A DNA stretch of 40,848 nucleotides from a virus. This document shows, one piece after another, positions 30,901 to 37,448 of the stretch (position 1 is its first letter; each line of letters opens with the position of its first letter). The position numbers and the translations under genes were made by a program. The stretch covers positions 1-40,848 of IMG/VR virus record IMGVR_UViG_3300045454_000021; one strand, given 5' to 3'. Under the pieces are notes generated by a model that did not search any database, was not told the origin of the DNA, and saw only the letters and a program-made list of their open reading frames with translations.

Positions 30901-32174
30901 CGGTACTGGCTGACGGGAACCTTGAGGAGCTGTCCGATGCGACCAAAGCCCTCTGCTGTTGCGTCTGTCGCAGTGCCAGCTGTCGCCGAAAACTGGACGA
31001 CTTGCTCACTGAAGTTCGTCAGTTCGGATGAGGCGATGTTCAGCTGGGCGCCGAGCGTGGCCACGCCTGCAATGTCACCGAAAGTGGCCGGGATCTCTCT
31101 CGAGAGTCCGATTAGCTGGCTACGAAGGGACTCCGCGGCCTCTTCGCTAACGTGCGCCGTTCGCTCGACAGACGTGAAGGACGACTCATAGGAGGCGCTG
31201 GCGGCGAGAGCTGCTGCCTCTGCCGCAATAAGCGAGGCGGACATAATGCCGGCAGTAGTGGCGACGTCGTACATCGCATAGCGCATACGCGGGAGCGAGT
31301 TGGCCACTTCTTCCTGCGCGATAAGCTGCCTCGCGAGAACGCTCGTTGAGGCCTTGTATGCGACCGTGTTGGAGTTGAGCTGCCGGTCGTACTCCTCGAG
31401 TGCGCGCCTGGCGCGCTGCGACGCGGCCTCCTGAGCGATAAGCCCGGCCGCCAGAGACGTGCCGGCGGCCCGCGTTCCTGTCGGTGCGTAGCCAAGGCGC
31501 GAGTCGATACCGCCTGCGTAGAACGCTGACGCCCTCGAGGCGTTCGCGCGCATGGCGGCCTGCTGCTGCAGTTCGCGGGTGATGCGCTCTTCTTCGGACT
31601 GCAGGAGCTTCGCGTTCTGGATAGAGGTCCATTGCGCCTGGCGATCACGTTCGTCGGCCGCGGCACGAGCCTGCGCGTTGCGGTCATGCGAAGCCGCGAT
31701 CTGGTCCAGGAAGGAGAGCTGCTCCTTGAGGTCCCGGTTCTCGTCGCCGACAAGCGAACCCGATACGCCGTCGCGGTACGCCTGCACGTCGACGCGAGAT
31801 AGCGGGTTGCTCGCGGTCTGGTTGTAGCGCTGCAACCACTGATCGAAGCCCATGTCGGCGTACTGCCCGGTAGCGACCTCCTGGCGGAAAGAGCGATATG
31901 CCGCTTCGGCGTCCCGCACCCGAGCAACCAGGCGATCCCACTGGCGATCGGTGCTGCTGGTGGCGTTCTTGAGCTCATCGCCGGCCTTCGAAGCAGATCG
32001 CGATACGCCCTCGAGCTGATCGCGAAGCTTGCCGGCCGTCTTGCCGGCGCGCGCCATCTGCTGGTCAGCGAAGCCAACCTCGTCGTTGTACTTGTCTATG
32101 TCGCGAGTCGCCTGGATGGCATCAGAGATGATGCGAAGTCGGAGAGTTGCCTCCGATTCGAGATCGTCGCTCAT
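27987..32174 (-). CDS. Tape measure protein, 1395 aa
   Basis: The ATG overlaps the stop of a 17-aa leader ORF (ATGA). Coiled coils fill residues 1-300. A hydrophobic stretch near 305-330 (TTAGIMSASLIAAEAAALAA) is followed by the tape measure core. Two long membrane-like segments lie near 655-690 and 725-755 (GTGIGAVIV-type and ALGGAAVVAVLGLLV). A further coiled coil lies at 1040-1180, and the conserved C-terminal GEFVFSKKATAFFG segment at about 1350. At roughly 0.15 nm per residue this implies a tail near 200 nm. It guides tail length and DNA ejection. Confidence 0.95.
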   Translation of the reverse strand: MSDDLESEATLRLRIISDAIQATRDIDKYNDEVGFADQQMARAGKTAGKLRDQLEGVSRSASKAGDELKNATSSTDRQWDRLVARVRDAEAAYRSFRQEVATGQYADMGFDQWLQRYNQTASNPLSRVDVQAYRDGVSGSLVGDENRDLKEQLSFLDQIAASHDRNAQARAAADERDRQAQWTSIQNAKLLQSEEERITRELQQQAAMRANASRASAFYAGGIDSRLGYAPTGTRAAGTSLAAGLIAQEAASQRARRALEEYDRQLNSNTVAYKASTSVLARQLIAQEEVANSLPRMRYAMYDVATTAGIMSASLIAAEAAALAASASYESSFTSVERTAHVSEEAAESLRSQLIGLSREIPATFGDIAGVATLGAQLNIASSELTNFSEQVVQFSATAGTATDATAEGFGRIGQLLKVPVSQYRNLGSAILYAGNSSVATEQDVLNYSQRIAIAGNETGLLADQVVALSATYASLGIGLEAAQGATQRIFQQIRRDVSEGGDALVNYAAISGMTAEQFAASWNAEPQRALSALINGLSRTQDLTAALDSIGIVETREVRAMTALANNTDLYNRLLAETNQAFADGTYLASSYSKVVDDLASRWQIFLNSLAEFGAAAGDAVAPLAKDVLDTLSDILVTLSLMLQTPAGQWLAQFALGGAAVVAVLGLLVTGGALTIGTMAALRTAISSLGWSAAATGARGFMAALFGVGTAARGTAVAVNVFKTALISTGIGAVIVLLGSLAAAFEQSGQSAQTAFTTYLGSTSGLADALAADRDAYFQAAITGNDELIHSFVKLTPVAAENSAALSENAQMVANTAQVLGLTPGAYDSANGAISANTQYLGENTFAWMRNQLMQSEAFQNIVGAGKEVTDYWSALAREGVSIDDVMRIAAAQGTQAVYDYIAAAEERAIAAGVNIQRAITAGKTASGRVINYADTGFLASGTAKSVNALVDAFGGLQAQALLLGSTSSKAGEALVHAGDAGADSFSNLNDKLGGGGGGGGTTAQVRTLLDYASDLEKVWSRAFEIRFSGDQALDTITSGWQKIAQASEDARQAITDYEQKLAELTADRSIKEYWLTVAELYKDELRAAELRADLAGVNSDIAKTQKDLAKEQDKASMSLVGNSEAAIANRAEILGLVTDYQGYLRALAASGASQQELQAKSAQLKQEFIAQATQMGFSRVEVEKYAASFDDMTLAIERVPRNITVAANVNPAIQALNELEATARKVAGGNYGGINIPISGGVSDGAADALFVQWLQDMRRQHGVAMYQSAAQLEILRRNWDRGIFGNFWTGGYVGDGGKYTPKGMVHGGEFVFSKKATAFFGKDFLNTWHQAGLAGRMPTAPASSGMPPFVELGPATIQAIITGIRNDVYIDGKPIARSVSKVNVRNGILGGS

Positions 32175-32224
32175 TCGCTCACCTCCTGGACATATATGCA
32201 GCTCTGCCGGGGGTGCTCCGACAT
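32171..32224 (-). CDS. 17-aa leaderless ORF coupled to tape measure
   Basis: The ATG lies exactly 7 nt after TAGACT, as in two other genes, so the transcript would start at the AUG. The peptide (MSEHPRQSCIYVQEVSE) ends in a TGA overlapping the tape measure ATG. The internal AGGAGGTGAGCGA is the tape measure Shine-Dalgarno. It is probably a coupling device that sets tape measure expression. Confidence 0.55.
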   Translation of the reverse strand: MSEHPRQSCIYVQEVSE

Positions 32225-32231
32225 GCGGCGG

Positions 32232-32237
32232 AGTCTA
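32232..32237 (-). promoter_or_regulatory. TAGACT, leaderless promoter (tape measure unit)
   Basis: TAGACT, CCGCCGC, ATG on the minus strand, 17 nt downstream of the end of the chaperone frameshift product. It allows tape measure transcription independent of the upstream tail genes. Confidence 0.6.
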
Positions 32238-32253
32238 GATGTCGGAGACTCGC

Positions 32254-33395
32254 TCACTCCGAGGTTTCCGGCTTCCAACCGGGGGGGTGCTCGCGCGGGA
32301 TGATCGGACGCGCAGCCTCTCGCTCTCGTCGGCGCTCGTACTCGATCTCATAGAAGGGCCCGCGGAACTGATCGAGCGGGGTTCCAGAGTGGGTGTACGC
32401 TTCTACGCCCACGGCAACGCCATCGCGCCCCTTTGAGTCAGCCTTCGACTTCTCGTAGCGCACACGCTTCGCCGTTGCGTGGCATGTCTCGTCGTACACG
32501 CGGAACTCGATATCAGGATCCTCGTTCTGGCACACATACTTCGGCTGGTTGCACTGTGGACAGCGCTCTAGGTCGAGGATCGTCTCGGCGTTAGCTAGCA
32601 GAAGGTCCCATTTTCCAGGCGTGCCAGACTTCTGCTTTCCGAGTATCACGGATGTCGGGAGGAACCCCCAGGCCTTCGCGGCTCGAATTTGCAGCAGGTA
32701 TCCGGCTCCAGCCGAAGACGCCAGATACCTCGCTAGAAATCCGCGTCTTCGACCGCCTTTTCGGAGATCGTATTCTCCCAGAGAAGCTCGTTGACGGCCG
32801 CTGAGAGTTTCGCGTACTCCCAGTCGGGCAGGTAGCCATTCAGGGCCCGAGCATCCTCGATCGTGACGCGCCGCTTTGTCGAGCCGGACTCGCGGTCATG
32901 AATCGAGACGATCACGCGCTGCATGAGCTGGGCCTCGCGCTCTTCGACGAACTCGTCGTAGCGCGGATGGTTCTCCGTGACCTTCTCCCTGATCCCAAGC
33001 GCTTCTCGTGCTGCCCGGTGAGTGTCGCGCTTGACGGCTTTCGGGACCGCGCGAAGCTCGATATCCAGGGCGGTGCGCTCCAGTTCGCGCGCGAGGGACT
33101 TCACTTCTTCCTTCAGCGCGGCGATCTGGTCGGCGTTCTTCTTCTCGAGCTCCTCGGTGCGCGAAAGCTCGACGATCTCACCCATGATGCCCCAGGAGTG
33201 CGGAACCTTCATGGGCATGCCAAGTCGGTTGATCTCCTCTCGCATCTCCACACCACCGAGCCGCTCGCCGGTGATTTCGTCCGTGTAGACAGTCTGCGTC
33301 TTGGTGCGCATGCCGCGCCCCTGGAGCTTCGCCTTGAGGTCGAACCCCTCGCGGGCGGACTCGGCGATTTCTTGCGCGGTTTCTTCGATGCTCAT
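32254..33395 (-). CDS. Tail assembly chaperone, -1 frameshift product (G-T type)
   Basis: The 220-codon frame (32733-33395) ends in TAG, but the -1 frame is open from well before the stop to 32254. It encodes a typical chaperone C-domain (YLLQIRAAKAWGFLP, then WDLLLANAETIL, then a CPQC/YVCQ pair). A -1 slip, probably at CCGAAAAGG (32756-32763) or at GGATTTC before the stop (32736-32742), would give about 380 aa. Tail-assembly chaperones of lambda-like phages use exactly this expression mode. Neither site is a textbook X-XXY-YYZ heptamer. Confidence 0.72.
32733..33395 (-). CDS. Tail assembly chaperone, zero-frame product (G type), 220 aa
   Basis: The ATG follows GAGAGGGAAGC. It is a charged helical protein with a coiled coil (ELEKKNADQIAALKEEVKSL) and a C-terminal helical domain ending NELLWENTISEKAVEDADF. 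It sits between tail-tube and tape measure genes, the standard place of the lambda gpG analogue that coats the tape measure during tail assembly. Overlaps in sequence with the frameshift product. Confidence 0.85.
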   Translation of the reverse strand: MSIEETAQEIAESAREGFDLKAKLQGRGMRTKTQTVYTDEITGERLGGVEMREEINRLGMPMKVPHSWGIMGEIVELSRTEELEKKNADQIAALKEEVKSLARELERTALDIELRAVPKAVKRDTHRAAREALGIREKVTENHPRYDEFVEEREAQLMQRVIVSIHDRESGSTKRRVTIEDARALNGYLPDWEYAKLSAAVNELLWENTISEKAVEDADF

Positions 33396-33426
33396 GGAGC
33401 TTCCCTCTCTAGATGGTGCGATTAAT

Positions 33427-33453
33427 GGGGGCGCCCACGCCGTGAGCGCCCCC
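33427..33453 (-). terminator. Hairpin between tail-tube and chaperone genes
   Basis: GGGGGCGC/GCGCCCCC, an 8-bp perfect GC stem with an 11-nt loop, followed on the minus strand by ATTAAT. It is probably an attenuating terminator that keeps tail-tube mRNA in excess over chaperone mRNA. A GTAGCTGGCTAT element (33455-33466) lies beside it. Confidence 0.55.
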
Positions 33454-33465
33454 GGTAGCTGGCTA

Positions 33466-34242
33466 TCAGGCCGTAACGACGATGTCGATCGGGTCGAGTT
33501 CGGCGGCGCCGGGGTAGCTCACCAGGAGCTCTGCGGTTCCCGCGCCGGTGGCGATGATGATGCCGGCCGAACTCACGGTGAAGACCGACTCGTCGGACGA
33601 CGTGTAGGTTGCGCCCAAAGTGATATTGCGGCCGTGGTACGTCACCTTCAGGAACGCGATGTCATCGACACTCAGGGTCTCGAGGTTGACGCTGTTCTGC
33701 GCGGCCACGGTCGGAGCAACCGGGGTTGACGCGGGCACGATGTAGTTGATCCAGGCGTCATCCTGGAAGACGAGACCGATGCCGACGGTGCGGCTGGCGT
33801 CGTTGCGGTTGTGCTGCCGCGCGTCGGTGATGACGCGGAAGAGGTTCACCTCGTCGCCGGCGGCAATCGCTGCGCCTTGGGGCTTCACGAAGCGCTGGCC
33901 AAGCGCGAGCTTGGTGCGCGGCGCCTGGAAGACCTCGTAGGTCGTGGCGTGGATGCTCGAGGTGTCTCCCTTGCCGGGGGTGTAGATCTCGATGCTACCG
34001 CTGGCCTGCAGCGGGCCACGACTCTGGGCCCCAGCCTGGTCGGCGAAGGAGCGGTCGTCGACCTGTTCGGACGCCTCGACGTTCCAGTCGGTGCCGTCGA
34101 TCTTGACCCCGCCCGAGACATTGTCGAGCGATGCGATCTCGCTGAAGGTGGGCCCGTCGGCCCAGTGCGCCTCGGAGATTGCAGCATCGGGTCCAGCGAT
34201 CCAGCCGACGTGGCCGGTGGTGATGACTTCGGTGTTCGCCAT
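33466..34242 (-). CDS. Major tail (tube) protein with C-terminal Ig-like domain, 258 aa
   Basis: The ATG follows AGGAGACCGAC. Residues 1-165 are a beta-rich tail-tube fold. Residues 170-258 form a bacterial Ig-like (Big2) domain (FLKVTYHGRNITLGATYTSS, then VFTVSSAGIIIATGAGTAEL). Such domains decorate tail tubes or capsids and bind sugars weakly. It is located before the chaperones, as expected for the major tail protein. Confidence 0.87.
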   Translation of the reverse strand: MANTEVITTGHVGWIAGPDAAISEAHWADGPTFSEIASLDNVSGGVKIDGTDWNVEASEQVDDRSFADQAGAQSRGPLQASGSIEIYTPGKGDTSSIHATTYEVFQAPRTKLALGQRFVKPQGAAIAAGDEVNLFRVITDARQHNRNDASRTVGIGLVFQDDAWINYIVPASTPVAPTVAAQNSVNLETLSVDDIAFLKVTYHGRNITLGATYTSSDESVFTVSSAGIIIATGAGTAELLVSYPGAAELDPIDIVVTA

Positions 34243-34254
34243 GTCGGTCTCCTA

Positions 34255-34836
34255 TCAGGCGCCGAGAACGTGTCCGACGTTCACGATGTTCTTGGGGATG
34301 AACGCGCTGCCGATCTTGATCGGGTCGTCATCGCTGTAGTCGGGGATCTGGACGTTGGTGTGGACGTAGTAGAAGTCCCACTCCTGCCCAGCTGCGGCGA
34401 CATCCGTCGAGTTGAACTGGCCGCGCACGCGGTGTGCGAGGAAGTATGCGACGTCCGGTGCTCGCGTCAGGTCTCGTGCGAGGTTCCAGAGCGAGTCGGC
34501 GGCGATGTCCTTGTCGCGCTTGAAGTTCAGCTCCGCGTCGAAGTTGTAGAAGGTCAGCGTGCCGCTATTCCCCTTCGAGCAGATCGTCTTGTCGTCGTTG
34601 GTGTCCGAGTCGGTGAGTCCGAGGTTCAGGTCATCCAGGACTGCGCACGAGATGTTGCCGCCCTGCGAGGCGTACATGTCACTCGGCTTCGTGATGGCGA
34701 GCCAGACGTTGAGATCGGCTGCGCTCGGGTCTTCGTAGTCAACGAGACCAGACGGCGTCACCATCCACGGCACGCCATTGATCTCTACGGCAGGGATAGC
34801 CAAGAGCGTCTCGTATCCGGGCAACGTCTTGCTCAT
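34255..34836 (-). CDS. Second tail-tube-like protein, 193 aa
   Basis: Starts in an ATGA overlap. It is a beta-rich protein (WMVTPSGLVDYEDPSAADL, then GTLTFYNFDAELNFKRDK, then YYVHTNVQIPDYS) of tail-tube size. With the next gene also tube-like, the phage may have two tube proteins or a tube-plus-decoration pair. The assignment is by order and strand pattern. Confidence 0.78.
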   Translation of the reverse strand: MSKTLPGYETLLAIPAVEINGVPWMVTPSGLVDYEDPSAADLNVWLAITKPSDMYASQGGNISCAVLDDLNLGLTDSDTNDDKTICSKGNSGTLTFYNFDAELNFKRDKDIAADSLWNLARDLTRAPDVAYFLAHRVRGQFNSTDVAAAGQEWDFYYVHTNVQIPDYSDDDPIKIGSAFIPKNIVNVGHVLGA

Positions 34837-35045
34837 GCGTCTTCCTTGTCCTCGTCGTGAGCGTCCTCGTCGCCATGGGAAGCCATGTACTCATCGACGG
34901 CGGACTGGGGGATGGGGGTGTAGGCGAGGGGCTTGGCGCCCGAGGGCGCTTCGATCAGCGCGGGGAAGCGCGCCGCGAACCGCGGCGAGTACTCGCCAAC
35001 GCCACCGCTGTCGGCGTGGCGATATGTCCTGAGCTCCTGGGCCAT
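34833..35045 (-). CDS. Small acidic phage protein, 70 aa, leaderless
   Basis: The ATG at 35045 lies 7 nt after TAGACT with no Shine-Dalgarno. The C-terminus is strongly acidic (HGDEDAHDEDKEDA). The upstream extension of the frame is a shadow of the neighbouring gene. Function unknown. Expression is probably linked to the downstream tube gene through the ATGA overlap. Confidence 0.72.
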   Translation of the reverse strand: MAQELRTYRHADSGGVGEYSPRFAARFPALIEAPSGAKPLAYTPIPQSAVDEYMASHGDEDAHDEDKEDA

Positions 35046-35052
35046 GGCGCGG

Positions 35053-35058
35053 AGTCTA
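35053..35058 (-). promoter_or_regulatory. TAGACT, leaderless promoter (tail tube unit)
   Basis: TAGACTCCGCGCCATG on the minus strand, identical over 16 nt to the site at the short fibre gene. It lies in a 40-nt gap between the tail terminator-like gene and the acidic protein. Confidence 0.65.
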
Positions 35059-35085
35059 GGGGCGCGTTTCGCGCACTTCGCAAGG

Positions 35086-35544
35086 TTAGGAAGAAGGGTT
35101 GTAGTTGAACCGGTAGAAGCCGGCCTTCTGGAAGCGGGTCGGACGCGAACCAGTGTCCCCATTGGGGTAGGAAAAGCCACCGCGAGAGCGGATCTTGGTC
35201 GCCCCGTCGGATGGCTCGAAATCCACGAGGCGCTGGTTGACGACGCGCATTGTGCTCTTCACGGAGTCGGCGTCGGATCCAATCACGATGACAGTGAAAG
35301 TGATCTGGTGGGGCTGCTGCTGCTCGCCAGCGGCGATACTGCGCCCCTGGGAAAGGGACAGTGGGTTCGCAAACCGCACTACGATGTACGGCTTCACTCC
35401 TCCGTCGGTGACGCGAGCAAGGTCAACGTCGTCGGGAACCTGAATCTCCCAGACGCGCCCGCCCACGAGCGTCTTCAGGCGGTCGATGATGTTGGCGCAC
35501 TCGGTCTCGCCAGTGAAGTCTGTTGGGCCGGCAATGTAGGTCAC
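35086..35544 (-). CDS. Tail terminator/head-tail joining-like protein, 152 aa
   Basis: GTG start in a GTGA overlap. The domain reads helix then mixed strands (IDRLKTLVGGRVWEIQVPDD, then YIVVRFANPLSL, then QITFTVIVIGSDADSVKS), the pattern of tail-terminator (gpU/DUF3168-type) proteins that cap the tail tube. Position just before the tube genes supports this. Confidence 0.8.
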   Translation of the reverse strand: MTYIAGPTDFTGETECANIIDRLKTLVGGRVWEIQVPDDVDLARVTDGGVKPYIVVRFANPLSLSQGRSIAAGEQQQPHQITFTVIVIGSDADSVKSTMRVVNQRLVDFEPSDGATKIRSRGGFSYPNGDTGSRPTRFQKAGFYRFNYNPSS

Positions 35545-35972
35545 GAGATACTCCTGAGCTTCTCTTCGAGGGAAACCTCGGCGTAGTCAAGGGAGGTGCG
35601 CAGCGCGAACATAGGCGCGATCTTGGTGGAGAACTCTTCGAAGCCGTACTCCTGGATGAGGTAGTAGGCCTGGGGGTCCTCCCAGCCCCACTTCACCTCA
35701 ATGAGCTCTGCAGAGTCGATCGTGATCCGATGATCGACGGCCCCGATCATGTCGCCGTCCTCAATGCGGCCCGCGGATGCTCGAGCCGGGCCAGCGAGAC
35801 CAGCCTGCCGCGCGAGGCCCCACTTGGTGACCGAAAGCGTGATCGTCTTACGGACACCGTCTGCGCCCTCGGCCGCGGTGTCGATCATGGCATCGCGGGC
35901 CTGGTCGACGACACGATCTTGCCAGGCGCCGATCATGCCTTCGATCTCAATGAAGGGCCCGCGTCTAGGCAT
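35541..35972 (-). CDS. HK97-gp10-like neck/tail-component protein, 143 aa
   Basis: The ATG at 35972 was chosen because it overlaps the upstream stop by 8 nt; the ORF runs 8 codons further without support. Long N-terminal helix (IGAWQDRVVDQARDAMIDTA), then a beta-rich centre (RKTITLSVTKWGLARQAG) and a YYLIQEYGFEEF segment, matching the HK97 gp10/neck family in shape. Joins head to tail. Confidence 0.8.
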   Translation of the reverse strand: MPRRGPFIEIEGMIGAWQDRVVDQARDAMIDTAAEGADGVRKTITLSVTKWGLARQAGLAGPARASAGRIEDGDMIGAVDHRITIDSAELIEVKWGWEDPQAYYLIQEYGFEEFSTKIAPMFALRTSLDYAEVSLEEKLRSIS

Positions 35973-36414
35973 TGGGGCTCTGTCCGAACTCTGCAACGAC
36001 CTTCAGCACGCGGAAGGCGACGTGGTCAGATTCGCCCGGGCCGTCGACCACGAACGCAAGGCCAAGGAGGCTTGTCGGTTGGCGCGATGCCGTGAGGCGA
36101 ACAACCATTCCCTTCGTGATGTCGGGGTCACCGGCCTGGCCTTCGTACTCGACGATGGCGTTCTGCTTGGTGTTCCACTCGAAGGATCCGGCCGCATCGA
36201 AGGAGCTGCGAACGAGCTGAACCCTGGCGGCGCGACCGGTGATCCTCTTGGCGGCCGGCGTGGCCCCAGTGATGCCATCGGTCACGGGGTTGAAGGTGCC
36301 GGGTGTTTCCGTCGATGGGTCGATGATGTCGATGGTCGCCCAAAGCTCACCCCTGGCGGCCTCGACGATCTCGTCGGTCCACGGGGTGTCTCTAGGGACA
36401 GGTCGAAGCGCCAT
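35965..36414 (-). CDS. Head closure/connector-like protein, 149 aa
   Basis: The ATG lies 11 nt after a TAGACT -10, giving an almost leaderless start. It is beta-rich in the second half (RAARVQLVRSSFDAAGSFEW, then MVVRLTASRQPTS). Order (before gp10-like and terminator-like genes) fits a head-closure protein, possibly of the DUF6093 type. It is the first structural gene of the late operon in this window; no capsid or portal gene precedes it. Confidence 0.75.
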   Translation of the reverse strand: MALRPVPRDTPWTDEIVEAARGELWATIDIIDPSTETPGTFNPVTDGITGATPAAKRITGRAARVQLVRSSFDAAGSFEWNTKQNAIVEYEGQAGDPDITKGMVVRLTASRQPTSLLGLAFVVDGPGESDHVAFRVLKVVAEFGQSPNA

Positions 36415-36425
36415 GATGGCTGGGG

Positions 36426-36449
36426 AGTCTACCCCGCGTTAGCTAGCTA
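36426..36449 (-). promoter_or_regulatory. Late promoter: TAGCTAGCT-N9-TAGACT
   Basis: On the minus strand TAGCTAGCT (36449-36441), nine bases, then TAGACT (36431-36426), the same geometry as at 8226-8249. TTAGCTAGCTAC fills 36439-36450. It sits in the 45-nt gap before the connector gene and is the probable start of late transcription. Confidence 0.65.
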
Positions 36450-36459
36450 CGAGCTAGGG

Positions 36460-36612
36460 CTAGTCGTCGATGTCGTCACCCATTTCGAGGCGCGCAAGCT
36501 CGCGCTCCTCCTTCTGCGCCTCGTGATTCCAGAAGGCGCTTCCGTCGCGCGCGGCTCTGCGAGTTGCAAGCGTCCTGTCCTCTTGGTGTCGAAGGTCTTC
36601 CCAGCTAGACAT
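36460..36612 (-). CDS. Small charged protein, 50 aa
   Basis: The ATG overlaps the upstream TAG by 8 nt. The product is helical, Glu/Arg-rich (LRHQEDRTLATRRAARDG, then KEERELARLEMGDD), possibly a coiled coil. It is the last gene of the small-gene arm before the late promoter. Function unknown. Confidence 0.7.
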   Translation of the reverse strand: MSSWEDLRHQEDRTLATRRAARDGSAFWNHEAQKEERELARLEMGDDIDD

Positions 36613-36796
36613 GGTCACCCCCTTGAGTGGTGGCGCTGGGCTCGAAGCCCAGCGATCGAAGTGCCTCATTGATCGCCCAGCGGCGGGCCTCGTTCGTCGC
36701 AGCGGGACACCCGGATGCTGCGATCAGGTTTGCGATGCGTTGCTGCTCGACCTGATCTGCGCGGCCCTCTCTGTATTCTCTGCCCCAGGCGCTCAT
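36605..36796 (-). CDS. Small helical protein, 63 aa
   Basis: Starts in an ATGA overlap. Helical pattern (QVEQQRIANLIAASGCPAAT, then NEARRWAINEALRSLGF). It may be a small HTH or dimerisation protein; no confident family. Confidence 0.72.
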   Translation of the reverse strand: MSAWGREYREGRADQVEQQRIANLIAASGCPAATNEARRWAINEALRSLGFEPSATTQGGDHV

Positions 36797-37041
36797 GACG
36801 GCTCCCGTCCGGCCAGTTCTCGACACGCATCCATTTGGAAGCCACACTCGGTGCAGAAGTAGTGCATCGAGTCACACTCACACACCGTGCGCGAGAACCA
36901 CGAGTCGGGATGCTGACACTCATTCGTTTGGTCGTCTGCATATAACGCGTCGTGCTCTTCTTGACTGTGGTCAACGCCGAGGATGCAACGGCAAGACAGC
37001 CATGTCGGGCCGATGAACACTACGTGTGCGGCGGCGCTCAT
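36793..37041 (-). CDS. Cys/His-rich small protein, 82 aa
   Basis: ATGA overlaps at both ends. Eight Cys and several His (CRCILGVDHSQEEH, then ECQHPDSWFSR, then CECDSMHYFCTECG) indicate one or two zinc sites, probably a ribbon in the C-terminal half. Function unknown. Confidence 0.77.
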   Translation of the reverse strand: MSAAAHVVFIGPTWLSCRCILGVDHSQEEHDALYADDQTNECQHPDSWFSRTVCECDSMHYFCTECGFQMDACRELAGREPS

Positions 37042-37052
37042 GACGGATCACC
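37038..37052 (-). repeat. GDPS/ATGA junction repeat, short copy
   Basis: 15-nt copy (GGTGATCCGTCATGA on the minus strand) of the repeat at 4375-4392. Confidence 0.7.
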
Positions 37053-37091
37053 CCGCCTGGTGACCTCTTGCGTGTACTCCAGCTCAGCCAC
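37038..37091 (-). CDS. 17-aa micro-ORF ending GDPS
   Basis: The GTG overlaps the preceding gene (37084-37248) by 8 nt and the TGA overlaps the next ATG. It ends RRGDPS, encoded by a junction repeat. Likely a coupling leader. Confidence 0.35.
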   Translation of the reverse strand: MAELEYTQEVTRRGDPS

Positions 37092-37248
37092 GATCCTGAA
37101 CCCCCGGTTTCTGTTCGCGCCCCGCGGCTGTCACCGCGTAGGACAGCATCACCGGTCGGCCTTCTCGAATCTCCCAGAACGCCGGGCGTCCACCGTCCAG
37201 CAAGGTCACGAACACCTCGTGCTCTTCGAGCACCGTCACCGTCTTCAC
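37084..37248 (-). CDS. Small beta-rich protein, 54 aa
   Basis: GTG start in a GTGA overlap with the upstream gene. The frame reads MKTVTVLEEHEVFVTLLDGG, then WEIREGRPVMLSY, a strand-rich pattern. This gene fills what would otherwise be a 200-nt gap in the chain. No family is recognised. Confidence 0.65.
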   Translation of the reverse strand: MKTVTVLEEHEVFVTLLDGGRPAFWEIREGRPVMLSYAVTAAGREQKPGVQDRG

Positions 37249-37448
37249 TCCGAACCTTCCGGTTCCTGTGTCATGCCGTCAGGCGCGGCATCCCAGCGTG
37301 AGCGTTGCAGGCACGGCGGGCTCGGCATATCGAGCACGACACCGTAGATGCGGCACACTCGACAGAGGTTGAGCTGCCACCAGCGGAGCTGCACACCGCA
37401 CCATCCGCAACGACGGCGGAAGCCGAGACCGTGAGCGTTGTCGCTCAT
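37245..37448 (-). CDS. Cys-rich small protein, 67 aa
   Basis: ATGA overlap at the start. RRCGWCGVQLRWWQLNLCRVC (two CxxC pairs 14 residues apart) is a zinc-ribbon-like motif. The tail is polar and acidic. Function unknown. Confidence 0.75.
   Translation of the reverse strand: MSDNAHGLGFRRRCGWCGVQLRWWQLNLCRVCRIYGVVLDMPSPPCLQRSRWDAAPDGMTQEPEGSE

Noticed and set aside
32591-32839. An 82-codon ORF in the +1 frame at the chaperone junction as the frameshift partner
   Set aside because: It is also open past the stop, but it lacks the conserved AAKAWGFLP and LLLANAE segments, which lie in the -1 frame. The -1 product is the better chaperone partner.
35046-35180. N-terminal extension of the acidic 70-aa protein
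   Set aside because: It overlaps the tail-terminator-like gene in another frame, has an Arg/Pro-rich shadow composition, and the ATG at 35045 fits the repeated promoter spacing.
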